Assembly: GCA_907163375.1 (NCBI GenBank)
Contig: CAJQUW010011508.1
Span: 622,958 to 686,957 of the forward strand
DNA: 64,000 nt
Direction: 5' to 3'
Source: Prostheceraeus crozeri
Lineage: Eukaryota; Platyhelminthes; Polycladida; Euryleptidae
Below are positions 37,362-49,267 of the stretch, piece by piece. The notes beneath the pieces were generated by a model, which saw nothing but the letters and a program-made list of their open reading frames with translations, did not search any database and had not been told where the DNA came from. Every line of letters starts with the position of its first letter. Position 1 is the stretch's first letter. Made by a program: the position numbers and the translations under genes.

Positions 37362-39778
37362 TTATATAAAGTGGAACGTGTGTAAAGTTAGCCGTACCAA
37401 TATCCGTACCACATCGAAAATCGCGTGTGCCACTCTCGAAAACAGCATTAACACATAATTTTAGAGTGTGCCAACTTGTGCCACCAGTAGTTTTTCAAAA
37501 TAATGCGGCAGTTTGCGATAAATCGTCCATCAAAACTTCGAGGTGGTACGGATGTGTAGTTAGCCGTACCAATTTACAGAAAATATCTTAAATCCCATCT
37601 TTATGAATTTTCAACCACATATGGACGTCTAAAATAACACGTCTAAAGCATGTGCCACCCCGTACTTTGTCAAAATTCACAATAGTTACTGAGAAAATGG
37701 ACAAAATGACCTCAAAGTGGTACGGATGTGAAGTTAGCCGTACCACTTGTGACAATCGCGTGTGCCACTCGAATCAACCCTCCGAATACACTTATTGGGA
37801 GTGTGCCAGCCTGTGCCACCCCTCAGACAGCCCCAACTCTGCGTAGAATCCGATTTTCACAGGTGGTACGGATAGGCTGTGGGGGTGGCTGCGGAGGAAA
37901 ATCCGCATTTATGCGGATTCTGCGCAAAGTTGGGGCTGTCTGAGGGGTGGCACAAGCTGGCACTCCCAATAAGTGCATTCCGATGGTTGATTCGAGTGGC
38001 ACACGCGATTTTCACAGGTGGTTAGTGATGAAAATTTTCCGGAAAATTATGGAAAATTTTGATTTTTTGATAGGCCTTATAATTTGAGCGCTTCCACTGC
38101 CGAGGCAGCTACGTACCAATAAATTGGGTCTAAAACTCTTAATTTCATCATTATTTCGATTAAAGCGATCGTAGCAATGCGAGTTACGTCCGCGGATTTT
38201 TGAACATTCCTTTGCCACCAGTGGCTTGTGCCGTTTTGTTAGCATTTTTAATTATCACACAGACACCATTTGGGATAACGTGAATCTTGCTTTACAATAG
38301 GGGTATAATTTCATGCAATGTGAAAGATCTGGAGCAAAACTATGTGCTTCATTTCGGAGTTTGCTTATTAGCTTGAAAGTTGAGCTTTATTATGCAGCGT
38401 TGATCAGTGAAAGAAATTCTTCATGTGTTGATGAACAAGTGAAGTATAAGCACACATCCACGCAGCATTCATGAGCGACCATTTTGGAAGACATAAAGAC
38501 TGTAAACTCGTTAGATATTTGGTCACTAAAGATATCTGTGATGAGTAAAAGAATATCTGATAGCCTCTAACTTCTGGCCTATTGTCCGACATCTTCGCTG
38601 GGGATACACATCTTCCAGTTCAGATGGTTCAGATAGTTCCAATTCGATTTCAGATCTGAAATAGACATGGAAAGGTGCAGTTGGTTACAAAAGTTGACAT
38701 ACTGGGTTGATAGAGAAGTTTTCGGTCTTTAAATATTACATAGTCTTTTCAAACGACTATAATAAGTCTCCAAAACAAGGGCAAAAACGTCAATCACCAA
38801 AAAATAAATTTCAAAATTTTCTGGAAAATTTTCCATTTGCATCACTACAGGTGGTACGGATGGGCTGTGGGCGTGGCTGCGGAGGAAAATCCTCATTTGT
38901 GCGGATTCTGCGCAGAGTTGGGGCTGTCTGAGGGGTGGCACAGGCTGGCACACTCCCAATAAGTGTATTCGGTGGGTTGATTCGAGTGGCACACGCGATT
39001 GTCACAAGTGGTACGGCTAACTTCACATCCGTACCGCTTTGAGGTCATTTTGTCCATTTTCTCAGTAACTATTGTGAATTTTGACAAAGTACGGGGTGGC
39101 ACATGCTTTAGACGTGTTATTTTAGACGTCCATGTGGTTGAAAATTCATAAAGATGGGATTTAAGATATTTTCTGTAAATTGGTACGGCTAACTTCACAT
39201 CCGTACCACCTCGAAGTTTTGATGGACGATTTATCGCAAACTGCTGCATTATTTTGAAAAACTACTGGTGGCCCAAGCTGGCATACTCTAAAAATTATGT
39301 GTTAATGCTGTTTTCGAGAGTGGCATACGCGATTTTCGATGTGGTACGGATATTGGTACGGCTAACTTCACACACGTTAGAGTGGAAGCTTTCCCGAGTC
39401 AGATAGAAGACTTTTCTGTTCTACCGCGAGATCTTTCAGCCTACATCGTAGGCCATTCTCAAGCGACTGCTCTGTATTGTTGAATCAACGATTAACACAT
39501 CTCACATGAAATCACAGCGATATCGGACGGATTGACATTCCTCCTATTATGTTAGTTAGTATTGTGTTATTCATTAGATGTTAACAGGCTCTTTTGTTTG
39601 CTACCATGTAAGTGTCAATCCGTCTGATATCGCTGTGATTTCATGGGGGATGTGTTAATCGTTGATTCAACAATACAGTGCAGTCGCTTGACAATGGCCT
39701 ACGATGTAGGCCGAAAGATCTCGCGGTATAACAGAAAAGTCTTCTATCTGACTTGGGAAAGTTTCCACTCTATATAAG
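37362..39778. repeat. Foldback element F with element G inside (copy B)
   Basis: Same nested arrangement as in copy A but without the Penelope-like insertion, so the full F-G structure can be read in 2.4 kb. Arms of F lie at 39379-39546 and 39611-39778, with the outer left tip at 37362-37374. Confidence 0.7.
37375..39378. mobile_element. Long-inverted-repeat element G, uninterrupted (copy B)
   Basis: A 2.0 kb element with arms of about 550-600 bp, starting AACGTGTGTAAAG and ending CACACGTT. It keeps the block of about 50 bp lost in copy A. Its middle (about 38080-38800) has no coding frame of note. It is the best copy for defining the family. Confidence 0.75.
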
Positions 39779-39947
39779 TAGAATTTCTAGAACATATGTA
39801 AATGATGCCCAAGACTTTACATGTTATCGCTGCCGTAATGACTATTCAGGCCGAATGCAAAACATTGTTAAATAAGTATATGTATGCAGACTTCTTCTCT
39901 TGAGAATTCAGTCGAGCTCATACTAGATTGATAATGATATAACCGCA

Positions 39948-39973
39948 AAAATGCCTACATGTAGGCATTTTTT
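39948..39973. repeat. Perfect 26-bp palindrome (copy B)
   Basis: Counterpart of 26439-26464, identical in sequence. Confidence 0.7.
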
Positions 39974-40240
39974 TATGTGTTTTTCAATTAGATGTCATTC
40001 TTTAACTGAATACTTGTAATGCACACAGAGCAGTTCTGAAAAGAAAATGCACTGAATTTAACTGAACAAGTAATGTTGAAAATTTCTGAGGGATTGAAGG
40101 AATATTCTAGAAAATGTGCCTCTTCAAAATCACACTTTTTGAATTTATTATTATTTTTTATTCAGGCCCGAATAGAGGAAACTGTGGTCGCTGGATAATG
40201 ATTATCTTTTGTCCTAATGTGGCAATGAAAGTGCAGTGAA

Positions 40241-43200
40241 AATTGAGTCTTTTATAAAAGCAAGATGAAAGTCATCATAAACTGATGACTTGGCACTGAC
40301 TAGCGTACTTGCATGTGATGGATGCGTGTGATGGATCAAAAAGCTGCGCATGTAGCTGATGCCTTCTTGTCAAAATATTATTATAAAAGACAAGACTAGA
40401 GTTTGCATTAGCTTGCATCATGTACAAGCGGTCGCTGATAGTCCTCATGGTCTACATGTAGATTGCTGAGAATCTGGTTCGTTTCAGTTTAAAGACTTCC
40501 ATGCAACGATTGATAAGCAGGCTTTACATAGGTTTAGGCAACATGTTAGAAGATCTTAATTAACAAAACATGAACATAGGAAAATGCGAGATTACCAATG
40601 AACAAAATGAAAGAATTGATCTTTATGCGTTCAAAGTGAAAAGTTTGAAATACCCAGTAATGCAAGTTCATTTGAGAATGTTGTCTGAACTATGCCGGTT
40701 GATGAAGAACAGCAAAACATGACAAGACCAAAAAGTGAATTACATAACAGGCATAAGAGGAACAAATAAGTCTACGGTAGCAAGATTCACGCAAAGTTAT
40801 AGAGATATGTTACTATCGTGAATTTGCTACATATTTCTTCTATATTATGTAATTGCCCTCTACTTCAGGTACATTTATGGGGAATACTCGTGCTGAAACA
40901 TGACTATTTCAATATGAACTCAATAAAAACGATGAAATTCAGCTCAAGCGACTCGCGCATAAGCATTTGCACATGCTAGCATTCCAATAGTAACTTGTTT
41001 GTTCAATAATCAATGACATTGTCTTGTATAAATTAAAGCGAATATACATGTACATGAAAGGGTATGTACACTTCTATAAGTTTTATTTTTCTCCATGCAT
41101 GTTTTAATAAATAAAGCATAACTGTTGCGAAATTCACAATAAGTTCATTAAATATCTTGAAGATGTAGGTGCGACCTAGATGATCTATTATACGTAAGTA
41201 TAGCCTACAGGAAATTTATCTACATGCAGCCTACATCATTCACATAATCCTATATATTCTGTGTCAGAATAATCATCTTTATCTAAAGAATGTCAGAACC
41301 AAAATGCCTAGACCTACATGTGGGGATTTTTTAAATATCCAATTCATTTGATTGACATGTCCTCAACAGACTATTGATGTAAAAAAACAAATAAAAACAT
41401 GCATATAAAGATATATATTAACTTTCTGTCATCACATCGACGCCCTCATATCAGAAACTCGGCTACAGATCTCATAATAGTAATTAGATTATGGCTTAGC
41501 ACACATACTGTATCTTACAAGAACCAAATACAACTACCAGCATGGATGAGATTCTGGCAAGACGACATTTCCGGAAACTTAGACACCTCATTTTTTTACT
41601 ACTTGCTGATATTTGTCGGCCTACTTACAACGATCTGCCATTGGCAGAAATGATATTTGTAAACTAATCAACTACAGAATAGATTTTAATAATGGCTTTC
41701 ACCACCAGACCAAGGAAGATTAAATTACATAAAAACATTTGCATATTGTCCCTGTTTCTCTCGTCGTTAGATCGCTTAGCTTAACAACTGTATAAATGCT
41801 GTTAGTTTTTTACATGTTTTAGAGATATAGAAAAAAAGTAGTCTCAGAAAAACAAACATGTAGCCATAACAGAAAGATGTTAGTATAGGAGATCTTGGGA
41901 TAAGACGCATAACAAATTGTGACAAATGTGGTTAAAATGACGTGGCTTTCGTCAAATATAAGAAGCTTCATAAATGTTCATCGAAACAATTTTCTACGTG
42001 TATAGCTGATGAAGGTATCAGAGACGATAGTGCGGTTATATGTGACGGACAATAACAAAATGTATATTGTAAAGCGGCATGACTTTCGTCAAATATGTGT
42101 GAAATGAGACAAAGAAATTTTGGGAAAATATACTCATTCTACGCATAATAGATTCTGCGCCCATAATTCGAAATTATCGATAACTTAATCACTTGGAAGA
42201 TATTTGACGAAAATCTGAAAATACCATTTGCAACAATGAAAACAACCACAAAATGAAGACTATTCCTCAATTTGGGAACAAAATGATAAGTTTGCACACG
42301 AAATTACAGAGTTTATCACAAACTACTACATGTCGATCACGTAAGGGTTATATGGATCGATGATATAGCTAAAAATAAGATGTAGGTACATCGAAACTGG
42401 CGTGATGCTCGCCGAATATACACACGTGAGAAATGAAATGAGATGTAAAAATTTAGGGAAATTCTAAATTACTTGTTCAAAATATGAACTTCAAACTTCA
42501 ACGCAAGAAGGCATATACTCAAATGGCTCTATGTTTGTATAGCTCTTCAAGTGGCCCATGCTGAAGCTTTGCTGCTTCTTTCTAACATTTCTGTTGTTGA
42601 TTGTATCATTATCTCATTTTCAAATATTCTCTGTAATATGCAGATTGTAAATTTGTAAGCATATATGTAGATATATAACTTTCTAAGTTGAAATAATTAC
42701 TAATAAATATTTATTTAAATATGGCCCTAAATAGGAAAATATGAAAATATCTAAACAACGAAATGATGAGAACTCCTCAGTTTGGTTACTAATTTTTTCG
42801 CACAAAATTGCTGTTTTATCACAGATTAATATGCCATTGATAGTATCACAGTCTTATCAACTATATCACTTAGCAAAATATAGGCAAAGAAAGATGACTG
42901 TTATCTTGAAAAATTTTTGCCTCTCAAAACGTACTCAAAAATTCAACCACTGTATAGAAAATAGAGTTTTTTTATAACGTTTTTGGACGAATCTCGAGAC
43001 CCAATAACATTCATGCCAAATTTCCGGAATTTCGGAGGAATCTCACCCATGACTTCCAGGAGCAAAGGAAATCAATTTTTTTTTCAATCAAAGAATTTTT
43101 TTGAGTGGACAAAAAACGGAACCACTTTTGCTGGATTTCACTATGTATTTCTATTGATGCACTTGCAAATATTTTATAGACTGTATTATTTCTAGATACT

Positions 43201-43480
43201 TTCGGCTAAATAATTCAAGATAATGCATGCATGGAACACTTTTCAATTTGACAATCTTTTCAAGAAATACTTTTATGCAATAAACGGGGTTATATTCTGC
43301 TATTCCTGCACCAAACTCTCAGTCGTCGATTTAGGACTCAAATTGACTGCATGAACAGCTCAATTCAAACTCGATGACTGACTGCTCAAGGCAAGCATAA
43401 GAATTCATCCGTCAAATGCTCAAATCGAGAGACAATAATGATCTCTTAATCTTGATAAGACATAACGAATTTATTAATTC
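40241..43480. other. Non-coding stretch, nothing recognised
   Basis: AT-rich DNA after the duplication. ORFs at 41399-41653, 42741-42977 and 42983-43195 resemble no known family and look like chance frames in AT-rich DNA. Confidence 0.4.
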
Positions 43481-43670
43481 TACGTGTGTGAAGTTGGCGG
43501 AACCATCATTTGTTACAGCGAGATTCTATTCGAAACAGCTTCTACTTTATCAATTTTAGCCTCCTGATCACAAATCGGGCTCAGTTTTGGACTCAAATTC
43601 GCAGTCGTGTCTGAGAAATTGAACTTTAAAGAAAAAATGGTTCCGTTGTGAAGTTAGCGGAACCAACTTC
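43481..43670. repeat. Relative of element G's hairpin repeats
   Basis: CTACGTGTGTGAAGTTGGCG at 43480 resembles the tip of element G. At 43639-43664, GGTTCCG and CGGAACC enclose TTGTGAAGTTAG, the same spacing and nearly the same loop as G's GGTACGG-ATGTGAAGTTAG-CCGTACC. The boundaries of any whole element here are not clear. Confidence 0.5.
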
Positions 43671-44097
43671 TTGATAGGCGCAGTAAATCAATTTCAGTTT
43701 GTCGCTATACCTGTTCCAATGTGTGGCGCTGATCACAAATATATGCTTGGAGGATAGATGAAAGGAGTCAATATTTTCGAAAGTGTTTTGTTATTGTATT
43801 CTAGGATTGCTATTTCTGCAAGGAGTCATCTTTGACGGTAACCTCTATTCAGAAAAGATTAAGAGGAGATTGCCGATGCAAGAAAAAAATGGAAGAATAC
43901 ACGAAATGAATTACTGTTTTATCATCTCGTGAATTGTGAGATTTCTGTTAAAGTGAAAAGAAACTCTAACAGCTTAGTCACAACAAAGACCTTGAGATAT
44001 AGCTACACCTTACACTCCCTATAATGCTGATAAAACAAAGTGGACTGCTACGAATAGGTGCTGTTTGAAAAAACCCAAAGAATGAAAGTGCCGATAT

Positions 44098-44679
44098 TCA
44101 GTCAACTTTACATTTTTTCAGCAAGCGATTAAAATTGGGAGTGACGGGTTTCAGTTCCGACATAGCAGATGGTTTCTGGCACTCAGGGATGGGACATTGA
44201 CGTTGGGCGGAGATCCATTTCTCCAAACATTTTCCGCAAAAAACATGACGACATGGTAGCTCTAATGGATCACGCATCAACTTCTCACATATATAACAAA
44301 CAACTTCATCCCAAGCTGAGTCATCAAGCATAACTTTCTTGCGCATAAGTCGCATTGCTGGTGACAGTTTATTGCTAGTTATTGCATTTGAATCTGAATA
44401 ATCTTCAAGCAATTTCACATTCACAAATTCCAATCCCTTACGACCTTGAGCTAAGTCTCCTTTTACCCTTCGATTTCTTTGAACATAGCCTTTGCCGTCC
44501 TTTCTTACAGGGTGGTTCAGAACTTCTGTAACGCTCATGAATATGGTACCACGTGAATTGAGATCCACAAAACCGTATCCTCTTTCAATCTTGAAGTTTG
44601 AAACACTTCCGAACAATCCTTTTTCCAAAATTTTCTTTCCGGATGCTGTGACTATCTCCCCAACTTCTGCCATGTTCAT
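44098..44679 (-). CDS. Cold-shock-domain and RING-finger protein
   Basis: An uninterrupted 193-residue frame. Residues 22-91 look like a cold-shock (OB-fold) nucleic-acid-binding domain, with RNP1-like RGYGFVDL (33-40) and RNP2-like TIFMSV (45-50). Residues 128-167 form a C3HC4 RING finger: C128, C131, C143, H145, C148, C151, C162 and C167, with HVFCGKCLEKW in the centre. RING fingers usually act as E3 ubiquitin ligases, and cold-shock domains bind single-stranded nucleic acid. A role in marking RNA-bound proteins is inference. The ATG at 44677-44679 is followed by a second at 44671-44673, and either could start. It has no introns here, so it may be a retrocopy, one exon of a larger gene or a compact gene. 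It looks functional: both domains keep their key residues. I do not know this combination as a named family. Confidence 0.75.
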   Translation of the reverse strand: MNMAEVGEIVTASGKKILEKGLFGSVSNFKIERGYGFVDLNSRGTIFMSVTEVLNHPVRKDGKGYVQRNRRVKGDLAQGRKGLEFVNVKLLEDYSDSNAITSNKLSPAMRLMRKKVMLDDSAWDEVVCYICEKLMRDPLELPCRHVFCGKCLEKWISAQRQCPIPECQKPSAMSELKPVTPNFNRLLKKCKVD

Positions 44680-44904
44680 TTATCTGTAACGAAATGTGAT
44701 CACGATAGAAACGCAATGTATATGAGAGTACTCCTAATTTAGGAATTTTTCTGCATATAAGAAGACTGATGATTTTTGCGTTTCATTCAGCTAGAAAAAT
44801 GCATGACAGGAATCAGAGGACATTTTAAATTTCAAAAGGGTGAATCATGGACATATAAAATCTTACTTTTTTTGCTCTCGACACTTGTGGTCGGTGATAC
44901 ATAC

Positions 44905-45135
44905 GTATCTAGTCTCGGAGACCTAGGTGCATTCGGAGGATATGTACACTTCCGAGAAGCGCTGCTTTCTGCAGCTTGTGAATTACATGGCTTCCTGGTA
45001 GTCTGCGGAGGTAGTTCTTCAACTTTGGAGTTATTGCTCCAAGCGCGCCGATGACAATCGGTACGACTTCAGCTTTCGCTTTCCATAGTCTTTGCACTTC
45101 GATCTTGTCTTGATATTTTTGAATCTTTTCCTTTT
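44905..45135 (-). pseudogene. LINE 3' end fragment
   Basis: Read on the minus strand it gives EVQRLWKAKAEVVPIVIGALG, then LQKAALLGSVHILRMHLGL. This closely resembles the conserved tail of the proteins of several non-LTR retrotransposons, where VVPVVIGALG and QKTALLGTARILR are typical. Only the tail is present, as expected for a 5'-truncated copy. It lies about 230 bp upstream of the CSD-RING gene on the same strand. Confidence 0.65.
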
Positions 45136-45146
45136 CCTACAAGCAC

Positions 45147-45405
45147 TTGTTGTATGTTAGCAAGCACATCAGAGAGTGTTGCCGACATCAAGAAATCAAG
45201 TTTGAAGCTGCGCCTATATTTCAATTGTCAGACAGAGCTCATAGAGTAGAAAGGGAGGCAAAAGAGAGATATTTCATATTAAAATTCAAACCCCCCTTAA
45301 CTGCCTATGAGCTCATTTTATTTCATTTATTTGCGTCTGATGAAGTGGTAACCAATAAACCACAGAAACCGGTTACGCAAAGACGTGTTTTTGGTTTCAT
45401 CGCCT
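45147..45405 (+). pseudogene. Penelope-like 3' fragment
   Basis: The frame reads FEAAPIFQLSDRAHRVEREA, then KFKPPLTAYEL, resembling the end of a GIY-YIG domain in Penelope-like elements. The non-coding tail (GATGAAGTGGTAACCAATAA) is of the usual type. It is clearly similar to 16980-17100 and 33646-33766. The reverse transcriptase is absent. Confidence 0.5.
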
Positions 45406-45694
45406 TTCATTTTTATACATATATATATACCAGTATGTAATCACACCCAGATGTTATAAAGAAAAACTAGGCAAATAAATAAGACAGCACGACTGGTTTC
45501 TGCCTGTTGCAGGCTTCTCAAGGGCATAGAATGATTTATTATACAATTCGTATATCATCAAACTGAATTAAAATCATAGCATTCAAAATCTATGTAAGTA
45601 TGATATCGAAATACCAAAGAAAGATAATGATATCTCTATCACCTCTAAGCTGAAAAAGGAAAAATTATAACAAACTAAGTATCCATATTCTTCA
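45406..45694. other. Short non-coding stretch
   Basis: AT-rich DNA between two Penelope fragments that face each other. GACTGGTTTCTGCC and CTTCTCAAGGGCAT near 45500 resemble Penelope-type 3' tails on the minus strand, so this may be the tail of the next feature. Confidence 0.35.
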
Positions 45695-46192
45695 TCAATC
45701 CTTCTGAAAAAAAATTTCTTTCTTTTCCCTATACAATTTTGTGCAGGTGGGTGGTAATTTTAAAATCGGCATGATATAGAACAATGGGTTGGAGTTGCGT
45801 GCGCAGTTGAGTATATGATTACTAGCATGGAGGGAGCGATAGTTCTCATCCTTTATTTGTTGACGGTGCACTCGAACTCTTGCGCGCAGAGAATCTCCTG
45901 TTTGGCCGATGTAAGTGGCTATACATCCTGCACATTGCAGGGCATAAATTATGTTTCTGGAATTGCAGTTCATATTGGATTTGATTTGAAATTGTCTTTG
46001 TTCTCCATTTTTCTCATAATTGAATATTTTTCCGATCAACAGAGATTTACAGCACTCACATCGTTTATCTTGACATTTCTGCACACCATTTATCTCCATT
46101 CGATTACGTCTTGCTATTAAATTCAATAAAGATCTCGGTTGTAGATGGCAAGGTCTTAATCTGTATTTTTTGAATTTTGAGGTTAGTTTCAA
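45695..46192 (-). pseudogene. Penelope-like GIY-YIG C-terminal fragment
   Basis: A 165-residue frame holds a cysteine cluster (KCQDKRCECCKSLLIGKIF), then IIYALQCAGCIATYIGQTGD and SLRARVRVHRQQI, a GIY-YIG nuclease (the YAL...YIG form) with its usual following arginines. Only the C-terminus remains, as in other 5'-truncated copies. It differs from the nuclease of the intact element at 21854, so it belongs to another lineage of Penelope-like elements. Confidence 0.8.
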
Positions 46193-49100
46193 GCTTGAGA
46201 AGGATGGAGCAATATATAATGGAGTTTGTTACATTTACTTAGAGATTTCACATTTACCTACAACATAGCCTATAAACTGTACAGTGTAGGCCTACATGCC
46301 TGGAACACTAAAAATCAATGTCGCATAATAAGTGCATCTGGGGATAAATTGGGCATTTAGTTTGGCAAAGTTAATGTATTGTAAAAGCAGATATTACGCC
46401 TAATATCTGCACATCCTGCCTTCAATGAAATAGACTGTGGTATTAGAAAGCAAACATAAATGATTTTGGAAACTATTTATTACGATTTCCCAAAAAATAT
46501 GATTTTGAAAAATATCAAAGATGTCCGGAGCCGGAGTCTTGCTAGTTTCGAAAGGCTCCGTCGACTTCATGCTGAGTTGGTTATGTGCATTCGGACATAG
46601 CAATGAAGTCCGTTCTAACGTATTTGCGTGGGGTCCTCTATCATGCCATCGATCGTGATACGATATGAAGTTCATTGAACTCCTAGCACTTCTAGTGGAT
46701 GAGCATTATTTGGAATAGGAACTTTTGAGCTGAATTGCGCATCCAATTATCAGGATACCTGTCCGATTGTTACATCCGCGTATGAAGCAAAGAACAGTTT
46801 TGATGAAGGTGCGTTTTATTATGAACATGAAACTACGGTACTTCTATTCTCCCTCCACCCACATTTTCAGTTCACATTCACTTCTTCTCTCGCTACTAAG
46901 TGTAGTCTCATTTCATGACCACCGTCGCAAAAGTGTTGAGTGTGTAAAATTCCTCTGGTTTGGAGAAAATTTACATCACTCGCTTTGTCGTTCACTGTAG
47001 ACAACAATGCCACGAAGTTCATGATCTGAAATTCTATGCCTAAATTCTAACTATGTTTGCAGGGGACCAATCCTTCATGCCAGGGTTTAAGTAAAACTTC
47101 TCAGTGTTGTTTGTGCTTTCCTTCTATGACAGCACAATTTTTCCCCAATGTTACAGGTTCGACGAGTTTTGGTGAAATGTGGCTTTCGTACAGGTATGTG
47201 GGGGGAGTATAGAAGTACCTGATACTATATGTACAGACATGGATGACAAGACATTGAATGACACTCGTATTTGAAATAGAAGGCCACCATACACTCACTG
47301 CGATACATAGAGAAGCACGCAAAAATATGAAAGTCCACCACCAAGTCAAGTTACAAGTCATCAATGGTACTGATATATTTATTTGATGAGGCAAAACGTC
47401 GATGATTTTTCCATGGCCACACTTGTTCTCAGAATGCAATGCGGATTATGTTGCAGGCAATATAACATGGAATGAGCGAAGTTGTTTAATTCGCCATGCC
47501 TAACGGATTCTTTCACACACAGATGATGCAAAAGCTTCTAAAATTATACCTATCACGCAGATTACTGATATAACATGCAGTAGGTAACATGAATTCTCAA
47601 ATCTAGCAAGAGAAAGAAGTTAAGTCATAAAATGAAGTAAGCAGGTAGCGGAGACGAAAGAGAAATACAGAAATCATCCGGGCACATTGTTCCAGGATTC
47701 AACTTGCGAACGGGTACACTTTCGGTGAAAGCAAACTGCAGGATATGCATTGACTTTTTGAAGACCTTGAATCTTTGGTCCCTGTCTACGAATTCATTGC
47801 AGATGCGAAAGACAATGTTGCAGCACTATCAGAAGTTAGTAAAACAAAAGGAGGAACAACTTATGGAGCAAAAGGATCAGAGCAATTCTAATGCCGGCAT
47901 TGTAGGCTAACCCTTATCAATACGATATCATTAGATACAGCACACCCACTAGTCATTGTATGACAATTGATTTAAAAATCGTTCTGCTTAATTTGTATGT
48001 AACTCGAAACATCAACACCTATGCACGCAATAAAAGACAGACCCTGCGTTCCAGATTCAAGGGACTCATTTTGACCAAACCTATTTTCGACCATAAGTGC
48101 TTCATCCTGACTGTTTTAAAATTTTCAGTGCACTGCCCAATACACCGGTGCGACTAGCAAACAGTCCCAGTTTTCGTCGATGTGCTTTTAATTAGAATAT
48201 TTTTAGATGTAATTTTGCACATCTATCAGCGCATATAATGAAGACATTGATGAATGAAGAAGAATCGTGAATAACCTGAGATACGCAGATCATGGTTTTC
48301 AGAACGAACGAGGTTACGCTGTGAACTTCAACTTTCTGGATGCGTTATTGTTGCATGAAGTGAGGTGCGATTGAGTGATATGCGATCACTCAAAAGCGGG
48401 ACGGTCAAAAGTGACGTCTCGGTTAAAGATTTGAGGCTTTGACATTCGTTTGTCTGTCTTTCAGAGAAAAAGTTGCTTCAATCTCAAGTGTCCTCGATTG
48501 TGTATTTTCTGTGAAACATGAATCCTGATTAAGGAAAGTCATCCGATGCTGGATGTGGTGCTGGCGCATGGTGCTAAGCATTGTCTGTAATGCTCAATTG
48601 AGAAGTTAGCTGAAAATGACATCTTACATAAATGGCTTTTAGGATTTTTGAAAACGAGGATAGGCATTGCTTTGCATATAGACCTACTTGCAGTAACTTT
48701 GCACAGTTACAAAGCATAGCAACTTCTAATTAACAGAAATAATGATTTAAATGATGAAACAATGATCAGCATCAGAATCGCTGCTAGACTTCTATTCGAT
48801 TATCAGAAAACGAATGTTTGTGTTCTAGAGAAGATTGGATGGCCATAGCTACAGATCCATTTTGTTGACCAAGACGGATCGGATAGAGAGAACAACGTAT
48901 ACTCTCGATAGGCATGTCACCATTGGTCGCCTTCTGTCTGACGAACCACGACCACGACAACCGGTGTATTGAAGATACTGTCAGAGGATTTTGTCACTAT
49001 TTTGTTTTGCCTAAGTAGGTCACGTTTTAATAACTGGGAGAAAATCTGTATTTAATAAATAAAAAAAGGAAATGCATTTACTGCCAATCTATATATTTTT

Positions 49101-49260
49101 CCTTGAATATAAGAATTCCGATATTGTTCTCTGAAATTGAATGCGAAGCAGACAAGATTTGTAACTAAAAAAGCATGAGCTGAAAATGTACCTACTGAGT
49201 AGATTACATTTTGCAAACGTTTATCATTGGCTGTATTCGTTATATCAATTGCTAGTAATG
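46193..49260. other. Mostly non-coding, one possible RT scrap
   Basis: No gene recognised. At 48260-48310 a frame reads RRIVNNLRYADHGF, like the catalytic NNLRYADD region of LINE reverse transcriptases with the last D changed to H; it is too short to classify. ORFs at 47101-47439 (minus) and 47704-47910 (plus) match nothing known. Confidence 0.35.
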
Positions 49261-49267
49261 GGCAAAA

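Larger units (their letters stand above)
26759..40240. repeat. Copy B of the 9.7 kb direct tandem duplication
   Basis: Collinear with 13881-26731. Without the pogo/Tigger-like insertion (27246-31030) it is about 9.70 kb. It keeps the empty target of the Penelope-like element (38553-38564), and copy A keeps the empty TA of the pogo-like element (14366-14367). Confidence 0.95.

Noticed and set aside
13881-40240. The two 9.7 kb copies as terminal repeats of one giant retroelement
   Set aside because: The copies are only 27 bp apart, contain assorted older repeats in the same order, and have no primer-binding site, polypurine tract or internal coding region.
47101-47910. ORFs at 47101-47439 (minus) and 47704-47910 (plus) as host exons
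   Set aside because: No domain, no clear splice pattern, and no better composition than other chance frames nearby.
1-49000. tRNA genes
   Set aside because: I looked for B-box-like GGTTCGANTCC with a suitable A box and found only partial matches, such as near 19853, with no cloverleaf. A covariance-model scan would be decisive.
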